From Heterocephalus glaber (Eukaryota; Chordata; Mammalia; Rodentia; Bathyergidae), in contig NW_004624795.1 in NCBI RefSeq assembly GCF_000247695.1, positions 5,720,686-5,784,685 of the forward strand: a stretch of 64,000 nt of DNA, given 5' to 3'. Shown piece after piece: positions 33,319-44,268 of this stretch (positions are counted from its first letter, which is position 1; every line of letters starts with the position of its first letter). The notes beneath the pieces are model-generated. The model saw nothing but the letters and a program-made list of their open reading frames with translations, had not been told where the DNA came from and ran no database searches. A program made the position numbers and the translations under genes.

Positions 33319-33512
33319 AAACCAGGCATGGTGGCACATGTCTGTATTCCCAGCACTTGGGAGGCTGAGGCAGGACGATCACCACAAATTCTAGGCCAGC
33401 CTGGACTACATAGTAAATTTAAGGCCAGCTTGGGCTACACAGTGAGTTAAAGGTTAGCCTGAACTACATAGCAAGACCCTGTCTCAAAAACCAAAAACAA
33501 AAAAAACAACAA
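33319..33512 (+). mobile_element. B1 SINE with three 29-bp units
   Basis: After the normal left part, homologous 29-bp units start at 33394, 33423 and 33452, each with the GCC/TTAGCYTGRRCTACAYAG core. The usual B1 has two. It ends CCCTGTCTC plus A/C tail. Confidence 0.95.
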
Positions 33513-33985
33513 GCCAAAGGTCAATCATCACCACTGCTACCACTCTGTCACAAACCACCAAGGTAGAGGGGTACCATCACTGCTTTGGCATCTTAGGAGT
33601 ACACTAAGACTAACATGGTACTCTGTGTTAGAAGGATTTCAACTTCATGGGCTCCCAGACCCTTTCCATTTCATATACTCATGCTTACTCCTACACCTGA
33701 ACAAGATATCTTGGAACTTCTCCACTTCCCAGATACTAACTTCTGAATTCTCTCTGCACCCCTATCCCTCTACCAAGAGAAAGGGAAGAGTCAAGATGAG
33801 AAAACAAGACATACAAAACCCCTGCGAGAGGACTTAGCTGCGCATACTAGAAGAGAAAGTAAGGCAGCACAGCACCAGACACAGAGAGCCTCAAAAGTCG
33901 TAATAAAGACTGTGGATGCTGTTGTATCATAGATCTTGCTGCTCCCAGGGTGAATCAATTTTATATAAATGAAATTGTTTTATTT
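33513..33985. other. Unique sequence
   Basis: No feature recognised. Confidence 0.35.
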
Positions 33986-35385
33986 TCAATGTATGAAAAT
34001 GAATGTCTAAATCTGTATTTCGAACCTCATCTCTTCTTTCAACATCCAACATGAAAGATGCAATGGCCTGCTTGTGAGGGGCTGCTCCCAAACGTCAAAA
34101 CATCCAAAGCTAAACGTTCTTGTTTCCCAAACCAGCTCATTCTGTTTTGTATCTTCTACTGATGCATCATTCATCCAAGTGAGATATCTCAATGCTATCT
34201 TTAATTTCTTGCCTATTGTCCGCTCCCACTGAGTATAGGCTCCACAAGTCCTCGAATCTCCAACCTACTTTTTTCTTTTCTAGTCCCACTGCCTCTACCC
34301 TAGTTTAGGCTAACACCGATTCTTGCTCAGATTACTGCAACAGGCTAACTAGTTTCCACACCTCCGGCTCTTTTTCCACAAATTTATCCTATATGATGTC
34401 ATTTAGACACGTTAAAGCCCCCAATAAGCTGATTATATACAAATTTACGACCTCAAACTCTGATTTCACTTGAAGCCCCACTCACATATCTGCCTACTGA
34501 ACATATTTATACTTAGCCTCATTCGAATCTCAAATTTAACATGTCTAAAATTGAACTCCTGATTTCTGATCTTCCCTCCGATCCCACACCTACTTTTCCC
34601 ATTCCTCTTCGTCTCCCACCCTCATCTAAGTAAGTGACACCTCTACCCATCCAGCTGCTTAAGCCAGAAACCTGGGAGTCATTCTTGACACTTTCTTCTC
34701 CCTCAACCCCCACATTCAATCTATAATTAAACAGATTCTTTCTTAACATACTTTTCAAATCCATCCACTTCTTTCCATCTCCTCTGCCACTGGATCCCAC
34801 CTGCAAAGATTCCTATTTCCAAAGTGTAGGCACAGCCCAAGCATCAGGAGTTCTAAAAGCTCCGCAGGCGATCCTAGCACTACGGGGTCTGGACTTCACT
34901 AATTGCTCTGCAGGGTCTGCTCTTCGGATCTGTACTTCTTCAATTCTGACAGTTTCCATGGTGTTCTCCCTTGCTCACTTCACACCAGCCACACTGGCCT
35001 CCTGGACGCCTTCTTGAGTGCGCCAGGCCCACAGGTGCCTCGTGGCTTTGCCCTGCCATCGCCTCTACCTGGAAAGTCAGTTCACTCCTCCTGCAGACAT
35101 GTATTCAGACAGCGCTTCTGCAGTGATTCTGACAGGCCTTCATCTACCTAGCACCGCAACCTCCCACTTCTACCCCAAACCCCTTACCCCTTCTCTGGTT
35201 CTATTTCTCTCCGTGGGACACACAGTCATAACATATATTTTATTTATCTTGTTTGCTGCCTCAGTGTAGGCTCCACAGATTTGGGGCACCTGCCTGCTTT
35301 GTCCTTTAACTACATCCCCAGGGTCAAGAATAGCACCTGGTGCACAGTAGGTGCTCAACATTCAGCGACTCAGCAAGGCCTCCCC
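33986..35385 (+). mobile_element. Long L2 fragment
   Basis: 1.2-1.4 kb in L2 order: TGTCTAAAATTGAACTCCTG, AACCTGGGAGTCATTCTTGAC, AAACAGATTCTTTC, then CAGTGTAGGCTCCACAG and ACAGTAGGTGCTCAAC. The longest L2 piece in the window. It covers the ORF2 3' region but is full of stops. Confidence 0.76.
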
Positions 35386-35640
35386 TGGCTCCTCAAAGAA
35401 ATCTAATCTCTCCATTATTCTAACAGCACTTCATGCCTTCCCTTCATATCATCTATAGTAGTTTATTATTTGTGCTTATTTGTTGAAACTCCCTTCCTAG
35501 ACTGCAAGTTCTATGAGAGTACACATTTTCAGTTTGGTTGGCCACAATATACCTTGCCTCATGCTAACAAAGCACGGAGTAGCTATTCAAAAATTAACCA
35601 ATGAATGAATTAATCAATGAATGAGGTCAAATAAAATTTC
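35386..35640 (+). mobile_element. Second L2 3' end
   Basis: CTTCATGCCTTCCCTTCATA, CCTAGACTGCAAGTTCTATGAG and GTAGCTATTCAAAAATTAACC resemble a second L2 3' terminus following directly after the first. Confidence 0.6.
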
Positions 35641-36372
35641 TGAAAGCACACTCTGATCGTATTATTTCTTCAATCAAGAATTCTTCTAAAAAAAAAAAGA
35701 ATTCTAAATATCTCTCCATGACTTATATATAAGTCACCATGCTTGGCAATGATAGAAAACGTTGCATGTTTTGAGCCAACTGACTTTCCTGTCTTGTCTC
35801 CCAATACCCTATGCATCTTCTGCTTCAGTGATACCATGCTCTTCGTGGGTTCCAATACACACATTGTCCTAACAAACACAGCAATTCTTGACCCTAACAA
35901 TGCTAGTCATGACATACCTTGTGTCTGAATTCCCTTTCCCATTTCTGCCAACCAAAATTCCAACCTTCAGAATCCCATAAAATTATCGCTTTCACAAAGA
36001 CAGTGCTCTAACCTCAGCTTCCCCAATTAAATCATCTCTTTTTCTAGACACCAAATATATATACTGGTTTCACATTCTGCTCACTTCAGAACATTCACCT
36101 CCCTGACCATCAGTGCCTTTTGCTTTCAGTCACTCAGCACATATTTGTTGAAATGAAGTCAGTTAATATCACTGCCCCCTTCTCTGCTGTAAATCATATG
36201 GGGGGGGGGGTGTGCTGTTCCTCTTTAGCAAGACTCTTTAATGACCAAAAGCTATAAGGCTGGAAGGGACTGCCACCCTTACCTCTATCCCTTCTCTTCT
36301 TCTATGCCTTTTCTGGAAAGGCAGTACCTACTCAAATGCAATTTTTAGAGCAAATTTTCCCAAATGCAATTT
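35641..36372 (+). mobile_element. L2/L3-like sequence
   Basis: C/T-rich with CACATATTTGTTGAA-type 3' motif near 36140. Resembles a further old CR1-like fragment but too diverged to be sure. A G10 run lies at 36200. Confidence 0.35.
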
Positions 36373-36552
36373 GGGGGGGTGGGATACTGAAGAATGAACT
36401 CAGAGGCACTTTACCACAGAGCAACATTCCCAGCCCCAAGCCCTGAGGTCTTGCTTAGTTGACAAGGATGGCCTGCCTTGGAATTTGGAATTTGGAATCC
36501 TGCCTTGGCCTCCCAAAAAGGTGGGATAACAGGCATGCACCACTGTACATAG
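36373..36552 (-). mobile_element. B1-dID dimer
   Basis: Reverse: ID part (GATACTGAAGAATGAACTCAG to CATTCCCAGCCCC) then B1 part ending GGCATGCACCACTG. GGAATTTGGAATTTGGAA shows a small internal slip duplication. Confidence 0.8.
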
Positions 36553-36582
36553 ATCAAAAGGCAATTTTTAAAATATATTCAA

Positions 36583-36715
36583 TTGCCAGATGAGGTAGAG
36601 CACACCCCTAGTCCCAGGCACTCAGGAGGCTGAGACAGGAGAACTGTTTCAGCCTAAGAATTCAAGGTAACCCTGAGTAACAGAGCAAGACCCTTCCTCA
36701 AAAAAAAGAAAAAGA
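36583..36715 (+). mobile_element. Proto-B1 SINE
   Basis: CCAGATGAGGTAGAGCACACCC, then GAATTCAAGGTAACCCTGAG and CAGAGCAAGACCC. Monomer without duplication. Confidence 0.82.
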
Positions 36716-36937
36716 AAAATCTGCTTAAAAAAATGTTAGTGTGTATTATTGCATGATACAAATGTCGTAAGTTTTATTAAAATGGTTTATACTAGGATTA
36801 CTACGTACCTGAAAAACTATCTGGCTAAAAATCTGAAGACTCTAAACTCTGACATTTGGAAACATTAATTTCTAAGGATACATTTCTATTCTACTAGAAA
36901 TCTGAAAATGTTATGTTTTTAAAAAATATCTCATTCA
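36716..36937. other. Unique sequence
   Basis: No feature recognised. Confidence 0.3.
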
Positions 36938-37088
36938 AGCCAGACGTGGTGGCACAAGCTTATAGTCCCAGCACTTGGGAAGCTGAGGCAAGAGGATCAC
37001 CATGAGTTCGAGGCCAGCCCGGGCTACATAGTGAGACTCTGTCCCAAATAAATAAATGAATAAATAAATAAATAACAATAAATTTAAA
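36938..37088 (+). mobile_element. B1 SINE without duplication
   Basis: Single CCCGGGCTACATAGTGAG unit and AAAT-rich tail. AAATATCTCATTCA on both sides. Confidence 0.94.
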
Positions 37089-38012
37089 AATAAAATATCT
37101 CATTCATTCTGACATCACGTTAAGGGATGTTAAGTGACTACTCTAGCAATCCAGTAAAATTAAACCATGAAACAACTCTTGTACCTAAAGTACAGACCTC
37201 TGTTTTTCCATCCACATCCTCCCCTAGGACTGCAGTTCTAAGAGTGGTCCACAGATTCTTGGAGGTTTCTTTCAAAGGATCCATGAGGCAAAACTATTTT
37301 CATAGTAATACTAAGAACTTGTTGACATTGGCTCTGATGGTACAAATGCAACAATGGGTAAAACTGCTGGTGCTTTAGCATAAACCAAGATCATGCATCA
37401 AACTGCACTGGTCATTCTTTTACCACCATGCACAGCTGAGTGGAGAAGAGTCAACTGCACTGAGAATGTTCTTGATGAAACAACAAAAACTATTTTATTA
37501 AATTTGAACTCTTGACTATAGGGCTTTTAAATATTCTGTGTAATGAAATTTATGCACAAAGCACTTCACAGAATACTCAAGCACAATGGTTTCGAGGAAA
37601 TGCACTGCACTGCCAGCTCAAGAAGCTACTTTTTTCATGGAACACTACTTTTTCCTGGAACAAAGGACAAACTGGTTATTCAGACATGAATATTTAACAG
37701 ACATTTTCTTAAAAATGGAGTAAGTCTGTCATGTCAGGGAAAACAACTGACAGTATTTGTTGCCAATGATAAAATCTAAGCTTTTAATGAAAAAATTTAC
37801 AATTTTGGAAAACTTGTAGCTGCTTGACAGTTTCACAGTACTGCCAAACTTTTCTCATGAAATGGGTGGTGATATTAACTAATGTAGGAGTTTTTTTTAT
37901 CTTGTCATGTGAAATGTTTAAATATTTGGAAGATTGCCACACTCAGTGAACCAACACTTCCTAAATGACCAGTGCCTGATATTATAAAATTATGTATGGG
38001 TAAAAGATCCAT

Positions 38013-38105
38013 TCAGCCATGTACCTGTAGTCCCAAGGGGGGCTTACTTGAACCCAGTAGTTTGGAGCCAGCCTGAGCAACACAGCAAGACCCCATCTCT
38101 TAAAT
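38013..38105 (+). mobile_element. Proto-B1 fragment nested in hAT
   Basis: GTACCTGTAGTCCC..., TTGGAGCCAGCCTGAGCAAC, CAAGACCCC. ATCCATTCA occurs on both sides. Confidence 0.82.
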
Positions 38106-38528
38106 AAATGAATAATCCATTCAAATACAAGACACACCCATGGATTTCACTGTAACATTAACATTAACATAATTTCAGAGTCCACACTGTAACTTAACTT
38201 ACAAGAAACTAACACTTGTCAAGTTTTGGTACATTATCAGAGAACAAGCACAATTTCTTAAAAGGTTATAAAATACTTCTCCCTTGTCCAATTACCTTTT
38301 AAGTCATATTTTCTTCATATACCTTTTACATATTCTTTAAAGCCATATTTTCTTCATATGTACTGATCAAAACAATCATATCAGATTGGATCTGAAGCAG
38401 ACATGAGAATCTAGCTGTCTTCTGTTAAACTGGATACCTAATCTGCAAAAATGTAAAAAAAAATGGCACTCTTCTCACTATTTTTTTCAAGATGTTTTTC
38501 ATAGAAATATATTGTTAATATGAGATGA

Positions 38529-38898
38529 TGTCCTAGTTACTTTCTCATCGCTGGGACACAATACCCAACACCCACAACTCTCAGGAGGAAAGGTTGGTTA
38601 TGGCTCACAGTTTGTAGAGGTTTTGGTCGTTGGTGGCTCCACAGTCAGCAGGGTGGTACAGCAGTCAGGAAGTAAAGAGAGCAATCAGGGGAAGGGCACA
38701 GAAGAGGCAGACCCAGGCCACTCTCTCAGTGACCCACCTCTTTCAATCAGGCTTCCCCTCCCAATCACATTTAGCTATGAACTCATCAGTAGACTAATCC
38801 ACCAAAGAATATCACACCCCCATGATCCAATCACCTCCCAAAAGCCCCACCTATGATCCCACGAGGCTTTGGGGGTCATCCACACATAAACTGTAACA
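38529..38898 (-). mobile_element. MaLR solo LTR
   Basis: 370 bp with minus-strand TGTTACAG...CTAGGACA ends. Homologous to the 24134-24501 LTR along its length (for example CGCTGGGACACAATACCCAA). No internal sequence adjoins it, so it is a recombined solo LTR inside the hAT remnant. No clear 5-bp duplication. Confidence 0.83.
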
Positions 38899-38912
38899 GT
38901 TAGGTTTATTGT

Positions 38913-39084
38913 TTTGTTGGGGGTTCTTTGTTTTTGTTTGTTTATTTTTTAGAAAGGTTCTTGCTATGTAGTCTAAGTTGGCCTTGAACTCACTATATAG
39001 TCCAGGCTGGCCTCAAACTTGCAGTGATCCTGCCTCAGGCTCCCAAGTGCTGGGATTACAGGCATGTGCCACCACCCTCAGCTG
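38913..39084 (-). mobile_element. B1 SINE with 29-bp duplication
   Basis: Reverse B1, two units, G/T-rich tail. GGTTTATTGTT and AGTTTATTGTT flank it inside the hAT remnant. Confidence 0.93.
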
Positions 39085-39240
39085 AGTTTATTGTTATTTT
39101 TAAAGCAATAGTCTTAAAATGTTTTGTTTTAATTTTTAATTTGATAAATATCAATATGTAGCCCACATAAACCAAGCTCTTTATGGTATGATAGATTTTA
39201 AAAGTGTAGTCTTAAGAGCAATATATTTGAGAGCCACTAC

Positions 39241-39890
39241 TTTAAGAAAATCTATCTATATCTGATTTCAGCCATTCCCAAAACTGCTGTGTGTACCAAA
39301 CCTCCCCTTTCTCCACCTACAATTGGAGTTGAAGCTGGGGCAGACAGCTGACCCAGGGGAAATCAAGCCTTAGCCTGACCAACGCAGATCTCCCTCAGGA
39401 ATCTGAATTAATCCTCCTGGAGACTAAAGTTTATTTACAACAGAACGCAGGAGTCCATTAACTCTTGTTGCTTAAGTCCCTGGAACGGTTTTGTTTCCAG
39501 CCCTCTCTGAAGGCTGGCTGTTCGGCTTTTCCTGGTATCCTACAACCAGAAAACTTATAAGGAAATGGAACCTCAATGGCTTTACCAAAACTTTTGTTTG
39601 GTATCTTTATTCAAGATACCAACTCATAACATGGCTCCCTTCCATATTAAACACCACACCCACAAAACTCAAAATTAAATGGAAATTACAGGCTCATTCA
39701 GAACAAGTAATCAGTAGCCAGATAGGGAAGGCCTTTTTTCTTTCTTTTTAGAGGCCATTATACTGTATATACATCCAGAGAATGCATTTAGACAGCAAAT
39801 GGCTTCACTAACATGTAACAACTTGACCAGGTTTTTCAGGGAGCTTGATGAACAGAAAAAGGTACTGAGTCTTGCCTTTCCAGATAAGAA
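39241..39890. other. Unique sequence
   Basis: About 650 bp with no recognised repeat. The frame at 39491-39751 has no splice support. Confidence 0.4.
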
Positions 39891-40173
39891 CAATTACAGC
39901 AAAGTTCTGCTAGTTAAAACAGTATAGTACCAGCAAAAGGCAGACAAACAGTCCAACAGTACAGAATAGAGAAAACACAGATAAAAACTATCATCTACAT
40001 GAAAACATACAAAGCTGTATAGAACATGAACTATTCAATACATGATGCTGGGCCATTAGGTTTTCCTTATGGAAAATGAACAAGAAAATTAGATTCATAC
40101 TTCAGGGTTATCCTTAGGGAAGAAAAGTTTTTATTCCTACTTCATATCAACTATCAAAACAAATTCCAGGCCT

Positions 40174-40247
40174 GGGGCCAGGGATTCAGCTCAGTGGTGC
40201 TGCTGCCTGCCCCGCAAGCACAAGGTCCTGAGTTGATCCCTGGTACA
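40174..40247 (+). mobile_element. ID SINE
   Basis: Inserted in L1. AAATTCCAGG and TAATTCCAGG flank it. The tail is (AATT)n instead of poly(A). Confidence 0.93.
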
Positions 40248-40270
40248 ATTAATTAATTAATTAATTAATT
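40248..40270. repeat. (AATT)n microsatellite
   Basis: Six AATT units forming the tail of the preceding ID. Confidence 0.9.
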
Positions 40271-40316
40271 CCAGGTGGATTCGAGACCTAAATGTGAAAA
40301 GCTAAACTGTAAAACT

Positions 40317-40405
40317 TTTTTTTTTTTCTCTGGTACCGGGGATCGAACTTGGGTCTTTGCGCTTGCATAGCAGGGGAAGAAACCCCTGAGCTAAATCCCC
40401 AGCCC
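40317..40405 (-). mobile_element. ID SINE, outer member of a composite
   Basis: Reverse ID with a T12 tail adjoining ACTGTAAAACTTTTT. A 23-bp spacer separates it from the next ID. Confidence 0.94.
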
Positions 40406-40428
40406 AGTGATTTATTGAAGATACTCTC

Positions 40429-40517
40429 TTTTTTTTTTTTTTTGCTACTGGGGATCGAACTCAGGTCCTTGCGCTTGTGCAGCAGGCGGCGAAACCACTG
40501 AGCTAAATCCCCGGCCC
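40429..40517 (-). mobile_element. ID SINE, inner member of a composite (CTGCGC/GGAC)
   Basis: Reverse ID followed by CTGTAAAACTTTTA, the second copy of the target that precedes the 40317 ID. One duplication thus encloses both IDs and the spacer. Confidence 0.94.
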
Positions 40518-40802
40518 TGTAAAACTTTTAGAAGAAAATGTAAGACATAACTAATACCACAGTACTGTATAGGAGAGATTTCCTTTATCAGGAGACAAAA
40601 ATCAAACCATAAAGGGAAAACATAATAAATCTATTATGTTTAAATTTTAAATTCAGATTCAATCAAAGATAAAGTTAAAAAAACAAAACACACCCATTAG
40701 GATGACTACAACAAACAAAAGAATGCCAAAAATTAAGTGTTGGTGAGGATGTAGAAACTTGGAACCTTGTGCACAGTTGGAAAGAGGGAATGTAAAATGG
40801 GG

Positions 40803-40879
40803 TGGGCGGGGATTTAGCTCAGTGGTGCTGCCCTTCCAAGTGCAAGGTCCCAAATTCGATGCCAGGTACCAAAAAAAAA
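40803..40879 (+). mobile_element. ID SINE, shortened
   Basis: Complete ends, but the anticodon-arm region lacks about 12 bp (GGTGCTGCCCTTCCAAG). Confidence 0.9.
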
Positions 40880-40954
40880 GGACTCGGGGAGGGAGTTCAG
40901 AGGTAGAGGCCTGCCTAGCATGTGTGAGGCCTTGAGTTTGACCCCAGCACTATG
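40880..40954 (+). mobile_element. Old ID-type SINE
   Basis: GGGGAGGGAGTTCAGAGGTAG, CCTAGCATGTGTGAGGCC and TTTGACCCCAGCACTATG match the older rodent ID with GGTAGAG and CAGCACT end. Confidence 0.85.
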
Positions 40955-40983
40955 AAAGAGAGAGAAAGAGACACAAGAGAGAA

Positions 40984-41038
<55 letters not shown>
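40955..41038. repeat. (GA)n microsatellite at assembly gap
   Basis: Purine repeat of at least 84 bp, pure GA at the end, running directly into the Ns. True length unknown. Confidence 0.95.
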
Positions 41039-41388
41039 NNNNNNNNNNNNNNNNNNNNNNNNNNNNNNNNNNNNNNNNNNNNNNNNNNNNNNNNNNNNNN
41101 NNNNNNNNNNNNNNNNNNNNNNNNNNNNNNNNNNNNNNNNNNNNNNNNNNNNNNNNNNNNNNNNNNNNNNNNNNNNNNNNNNNNNNNNNNNNNNNNNNNN
41201 NNNNNNNNNNNNNNNNNNNNNNNNNNNNNNNNNNNNNNNNNNNNNNNNNNNNNNNNNNNNNNNNNNNNNNNNNNNNNNNNNNNNNNNNNNNNNNNNNNNN
41301 NNNNNNNNNNNNNNNNNNNNNNNNNNNNNNNNNNNNNNNNNNNNNNNNNNNNNNNNNNNNNNNNNNNNNNNNNNNNNNNNNNNNNNNN
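41039..41388. other. Assembly gap (350 N)
   Basis: Undetermined bases. The 153-codon frame spanning it is an artefact of translating Ns. Confidence 1.
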
Positions 41389-41456
41389 GGGTAGCGGGTA
41401 TAATATGCTGTAATTTATGAATAATAATAAAATTGTAAATATCTTAAACGCTTTTG

Positions 41457-41545
41457 CTTTTTTTTTTTTTGGTACCGGGGATCAAACTTGGGACCTTGCG
41501 CTTTCGAGGCAGGTGGCGGAACCACTGAGGTAATTCCCCGGCCCT
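41457..41545 (-). mobile_element. ID SINE
   Basis: Complete reverse ID. AAATATCTTAAA on both sides. Confidence 0.95.
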
Positions 41546-41699
41546 TAAATATCTTAAATGACAACACAAAATACATAAATGGTGCCGCTTATTATTCATG
41601 TAAAAAAATATTACAATTAACACAGACTCAAGTTACACCTCTCAACCTAAGTAAATCTCAAAAACTATATTAAACACAAATATTAAATAATTATATATA

Positions 41700-41960
41700 G
41701 GATTATATAGCACAGTTGGAAAATGTTGAACACCAACCAAATTCAGGACAGGTGTTACTTCTCAGGAAGGAGAAGAGGCAAATAGGATCACACCAAGGTC
41801 ACTCCGTTTCTATGTTTTATTTATCAAAATATCTAAAAGCAAATATAACATAATGTTAAGATTTGCTATAGCTGATAGGTATATGAGTGATATTATTCTT
41901 TATATGTTTCATTTTTTTGTATATTTCTATATGTTTAAAGTACTTTATAATTTAAAACCT
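41700..41960 (+). mobile_element. Ancient retroelement 3' end
   Basis: ATAACATAATGTTAAGATTTGC, AGGTATATGAGTGATATTATTC and TGTTTAAAGTACTTTATAATTTA resemble the shared 3' tail of an old L1-like family. A similar tail occurs at about 45390-45475. Confidence 0.5.
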
Positions 41961-42533
41961 AAGGGAGTATAAATGATGTTCTACACTGAAGAACTTAGTT
42001 TTTTGGGGTTTTTTTCACCCCTCAACCCAGCCCTGAAATTAGTTTTATTTACAGAAAACTTCTACATGGCTGTTTCTGAATGTCAAATAACAGAGTATAC
42101 AAATCTCAATTTAAGATGAGTTATTACGCATACATTTTTCTTCTTATAAATAAAATAGATACAAAGGAGAAATCAGAGAAATTTCAGGAAACAACTGCCA
42201 AGTACTTCTCTGGTGTACCTGCTATGCAAGAAGATTTATGCCAAGAGTTTCTTGAAACTATCCATGAGCAAAGGTCTTCCCTGTTGGCAAGAGGTATCGT
42301 GTGAACGTGATCCTTCCCACTCTGAGGCCTGCATTCAGCTCTCCCACAGCTGCAGGACCAGCTCTGCCACAGACAGCCGAGGGGCAGCTCCTTGCCAGTT
42401 CTCTCAAAATGTGGCTATGGTTGTAAGAGTGATGGCCCCAGCATCTTCTAAAGAGTTTGTACTTTAGAATTTTTCCCTGTAATGGGAACTTTATAAATAC
42501 AAAAGAAGCTATTAGATCTTATTAGAAAATGTG
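41961..42533. other. Unique sequence
   Basis: No repeat recognised. Short plus-strand frames (42080-42304, 42213-42467) lack donor/acceptor pairs. Confidence 0.4.
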
Positions 42534-42619
42534 GGGGCTGGGGATTTAGCTCAGTGGTTTCACTGCCTGCTGCGCAAGCGCAAGGACCTGAGTTCAATCC
42601 CCAGTACCAAAAAAAAAAG
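42534..42619 (+). mobile_element. ID SINE (CTGCGC/GGAC subfamily)
   Basis: GGTTTCACTGCCTGCTGCGC markers. AGAAAATGTG on both sides. Confidence 0.95.
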
Positions 42620-42797
42620 AAAATGTGTCCACATAACCTTTTGGAGTGATTTCACCATGCCTGAAAACAAACACAAGAAACGGGCGTGCTTCCACAGATA
42701 AACAATCAGAATTAATATGGAGCCAATATTGTTATGAAACCAGGTTGACACTAGTAACCCTATATATGACAAGACTGTAAAAAGAATACAAAACATT

Positions 42798-42880
42798 GGG
42801 CCAGGGATTTAGCTCAGTGGTTCCGTTGCTTGCCTTGCAAGCACAAGGACTGGAGTTCGATCCCTGGTACCAAAAAAGAA
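42798..42880 (+). mobile_element. ID SINE
   Basis: Complete ID. AAAGAATACAAAACAT (16 bp) on both sides. Confidence 0.96.
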
Positions 42881-42896
42881 AAAGAATACAAAACAT

Positions 42897-44108
42897 GAAT
42901 TTCCAGTAAGTACCAGAATGTTGTTATTGTCTGGCTTTATGTAACCTGAAATCAGTAAGATCAGTGAAAATACCACTGTGCATGGAAGAGTAACATTTTT
43001 ACTAGAACAGGAATTAGTCCAGTCTCTGAAAGCAGCTGTAGAATGCAATTCTACTGTGTCAGTCATTTGTATTAACCTTCATTAGTGGGGTGAATTTTCA
43101 GAAACATGGAAGCACCAACACTTGTGATTCACACTACAGGACAGAAATTCACAGGATTCGGCACTATTCCAAACCCCAAGTTATTGGGTATCAGAGTTCA
43201 CAGCCTAGCTGAAAATTTTCCCTCATTAAAAACAATTTGTCTTCCTCCCTTTTTATGATGAAAATTTAGTGATAATGAAAAAAATATGCTATTACAGCAT
43301 AATTTTACATAACACTCCAACTGTGTAGAGAAATGCGTGTAAATGAGGAAAAGGGAAGAAAAACATACTGGCGCATATACACACAAAAATGTTTTTATAT
43401 AACAATAAAAATGCCACATCCCCAACAGAGCTTTATAAGCACACAATTTCAGTCTCTAAATTTCATTCAGTGTATTTTTCATTCCAGAAAAAAAAAGAAT
43501 TTTCTTCATGAGGGAAAAAAATTCCCCATCTCTGCTATAGCTACCCGTCTGTTAAGATGGAGTGAAGAGCAATGCTATCTTCAGATATACTACCTGTGTT
43601 CCACAAAGAAACTTGAGTTTCAAGATCTAGAAACGAACAACACCAGTGGCACAACACCAGTGGCACGGAAGTGAATCAAACAAACACTAGGTCCACTGGG
43701 TCAAGATAAAGGCAGCTGCAGCTTTTAGAATTTGATTCCAGAAGCTCCATAATGAAGATGAACAACCTAATTTACTGAAAAGGGAGACAGATATAAAAGT
43801 AAAGCAAGGGGTCCACATCTGGGACAGGAAAAATACAAAGCGAGCCAGGAACTTCTTGTGCCAGAAAGCAAGGAAGCATTCATACATACACTCAGCTGAA
43901 AGAGTTTCCACAGCCAAATATGGAACATCTTGTGCATTACAAAGATTGCCTGTAATTGCTGGTAAAACACAATAAATTAAAATCCATGAGTTCATTATGC
44001 TACTAAAGGAGGGAAAAAGAAACAATTCATTTACTTCCATTAAGATGACCATTATACCATCTCCTTTCTCAGAAAAGTGTTAAAGGGCAAGAATTAAGAA
44101 GTTGTTCC
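42897..44108. other. Unique sequence, 1.2 kb
   Basis: Repeat-free. It includes a minus-strand open frame (43687-44052) described separately and a plus-strand 113-codon frame without splice support. Confidence 0.45.
43687..43949 (-). other. Candidate minus-strand open segment
   Basis: Behind a minus-strand acceptor-like ACCAGCAATTACAG, an 87-codon frame begins GNLCNAQDVPYLAVETLSAE and continues hydrophobic to a stop. A moderate donor (TCA|GTAAAT) near 43780 could end it. It is the longest non-repeat minus-strand frame left of the promoter, but I recognise no family. Most likely chance. Confidence 0.12.
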
Positions 44109-44268
44109 ATTTTTTTTTTTTTTTTTTTTTTGAGACAGGGTCTCACTATGTAGTTTGGGCTGGCTTTGAATTCACTATGTAGCCCAGGCTGGCCTCAAAC
44201 TCACAGTGATTCTCCTGCCTCAGCCTCCTGAGTGCTGGGATTACAGGCATGCACCACCACACCTAGCC
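44109..44268 (-). mobile_element. B1 SINE with 29-bp duplication
   Basis: Reverse B1 with T22 tail, two units, near-consensus through GCATGCACCACCACACC. Confidence 0.96.

Larger units (their letters stand above)
37230..39240 (+). mobile_element. hAT DNA transposon remnant
   Basis: A terminal-like start (CAGTTCTAAGAGTGGTCCAC) and a terminal-like end (TTTGAGAGCCACTACTTTA) enclose 2 kb with a disrupted transposase. The frame at 37512-37697 keeps fragments such as GLLNILCNEI and SWNKGQTGYSD that resemble the hAT transposase group related to FAM200/ZBED-type host genes. Further coding remnants continue to about 38510. It is interrupted by a proto-B1 (38013), a MaLR solo LTR (38529) and a B1 (38913). 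No intact frame, so inactive. Confidence 0.72.
39895..40802 (+). mobile_element. L1 ORF2 3' remnant with nested IDs
   Basis: CAGTATAGTACCAGCAAAAG, CAGAATAGAGAAAAC, TTCCAGGTGGATTCGAGACC, CATTAGGATGACTACAAC and GTGTTGGTGAGGATGTAG follow the order of L1 ORF2's 3' coding part. It is broken by stops and by IDs at 40174, 40317 and 40429. Confidence 0.75.

Noticed and set aside
36199..36210. G-run as a telomere-like or regulatory element
   Set aside because: Simple homopolymer, no repeat unit or partner runs.
40952..41413. 153-codon frame
   Set aside because: Artefact of a GA repeat plus translated Ns.
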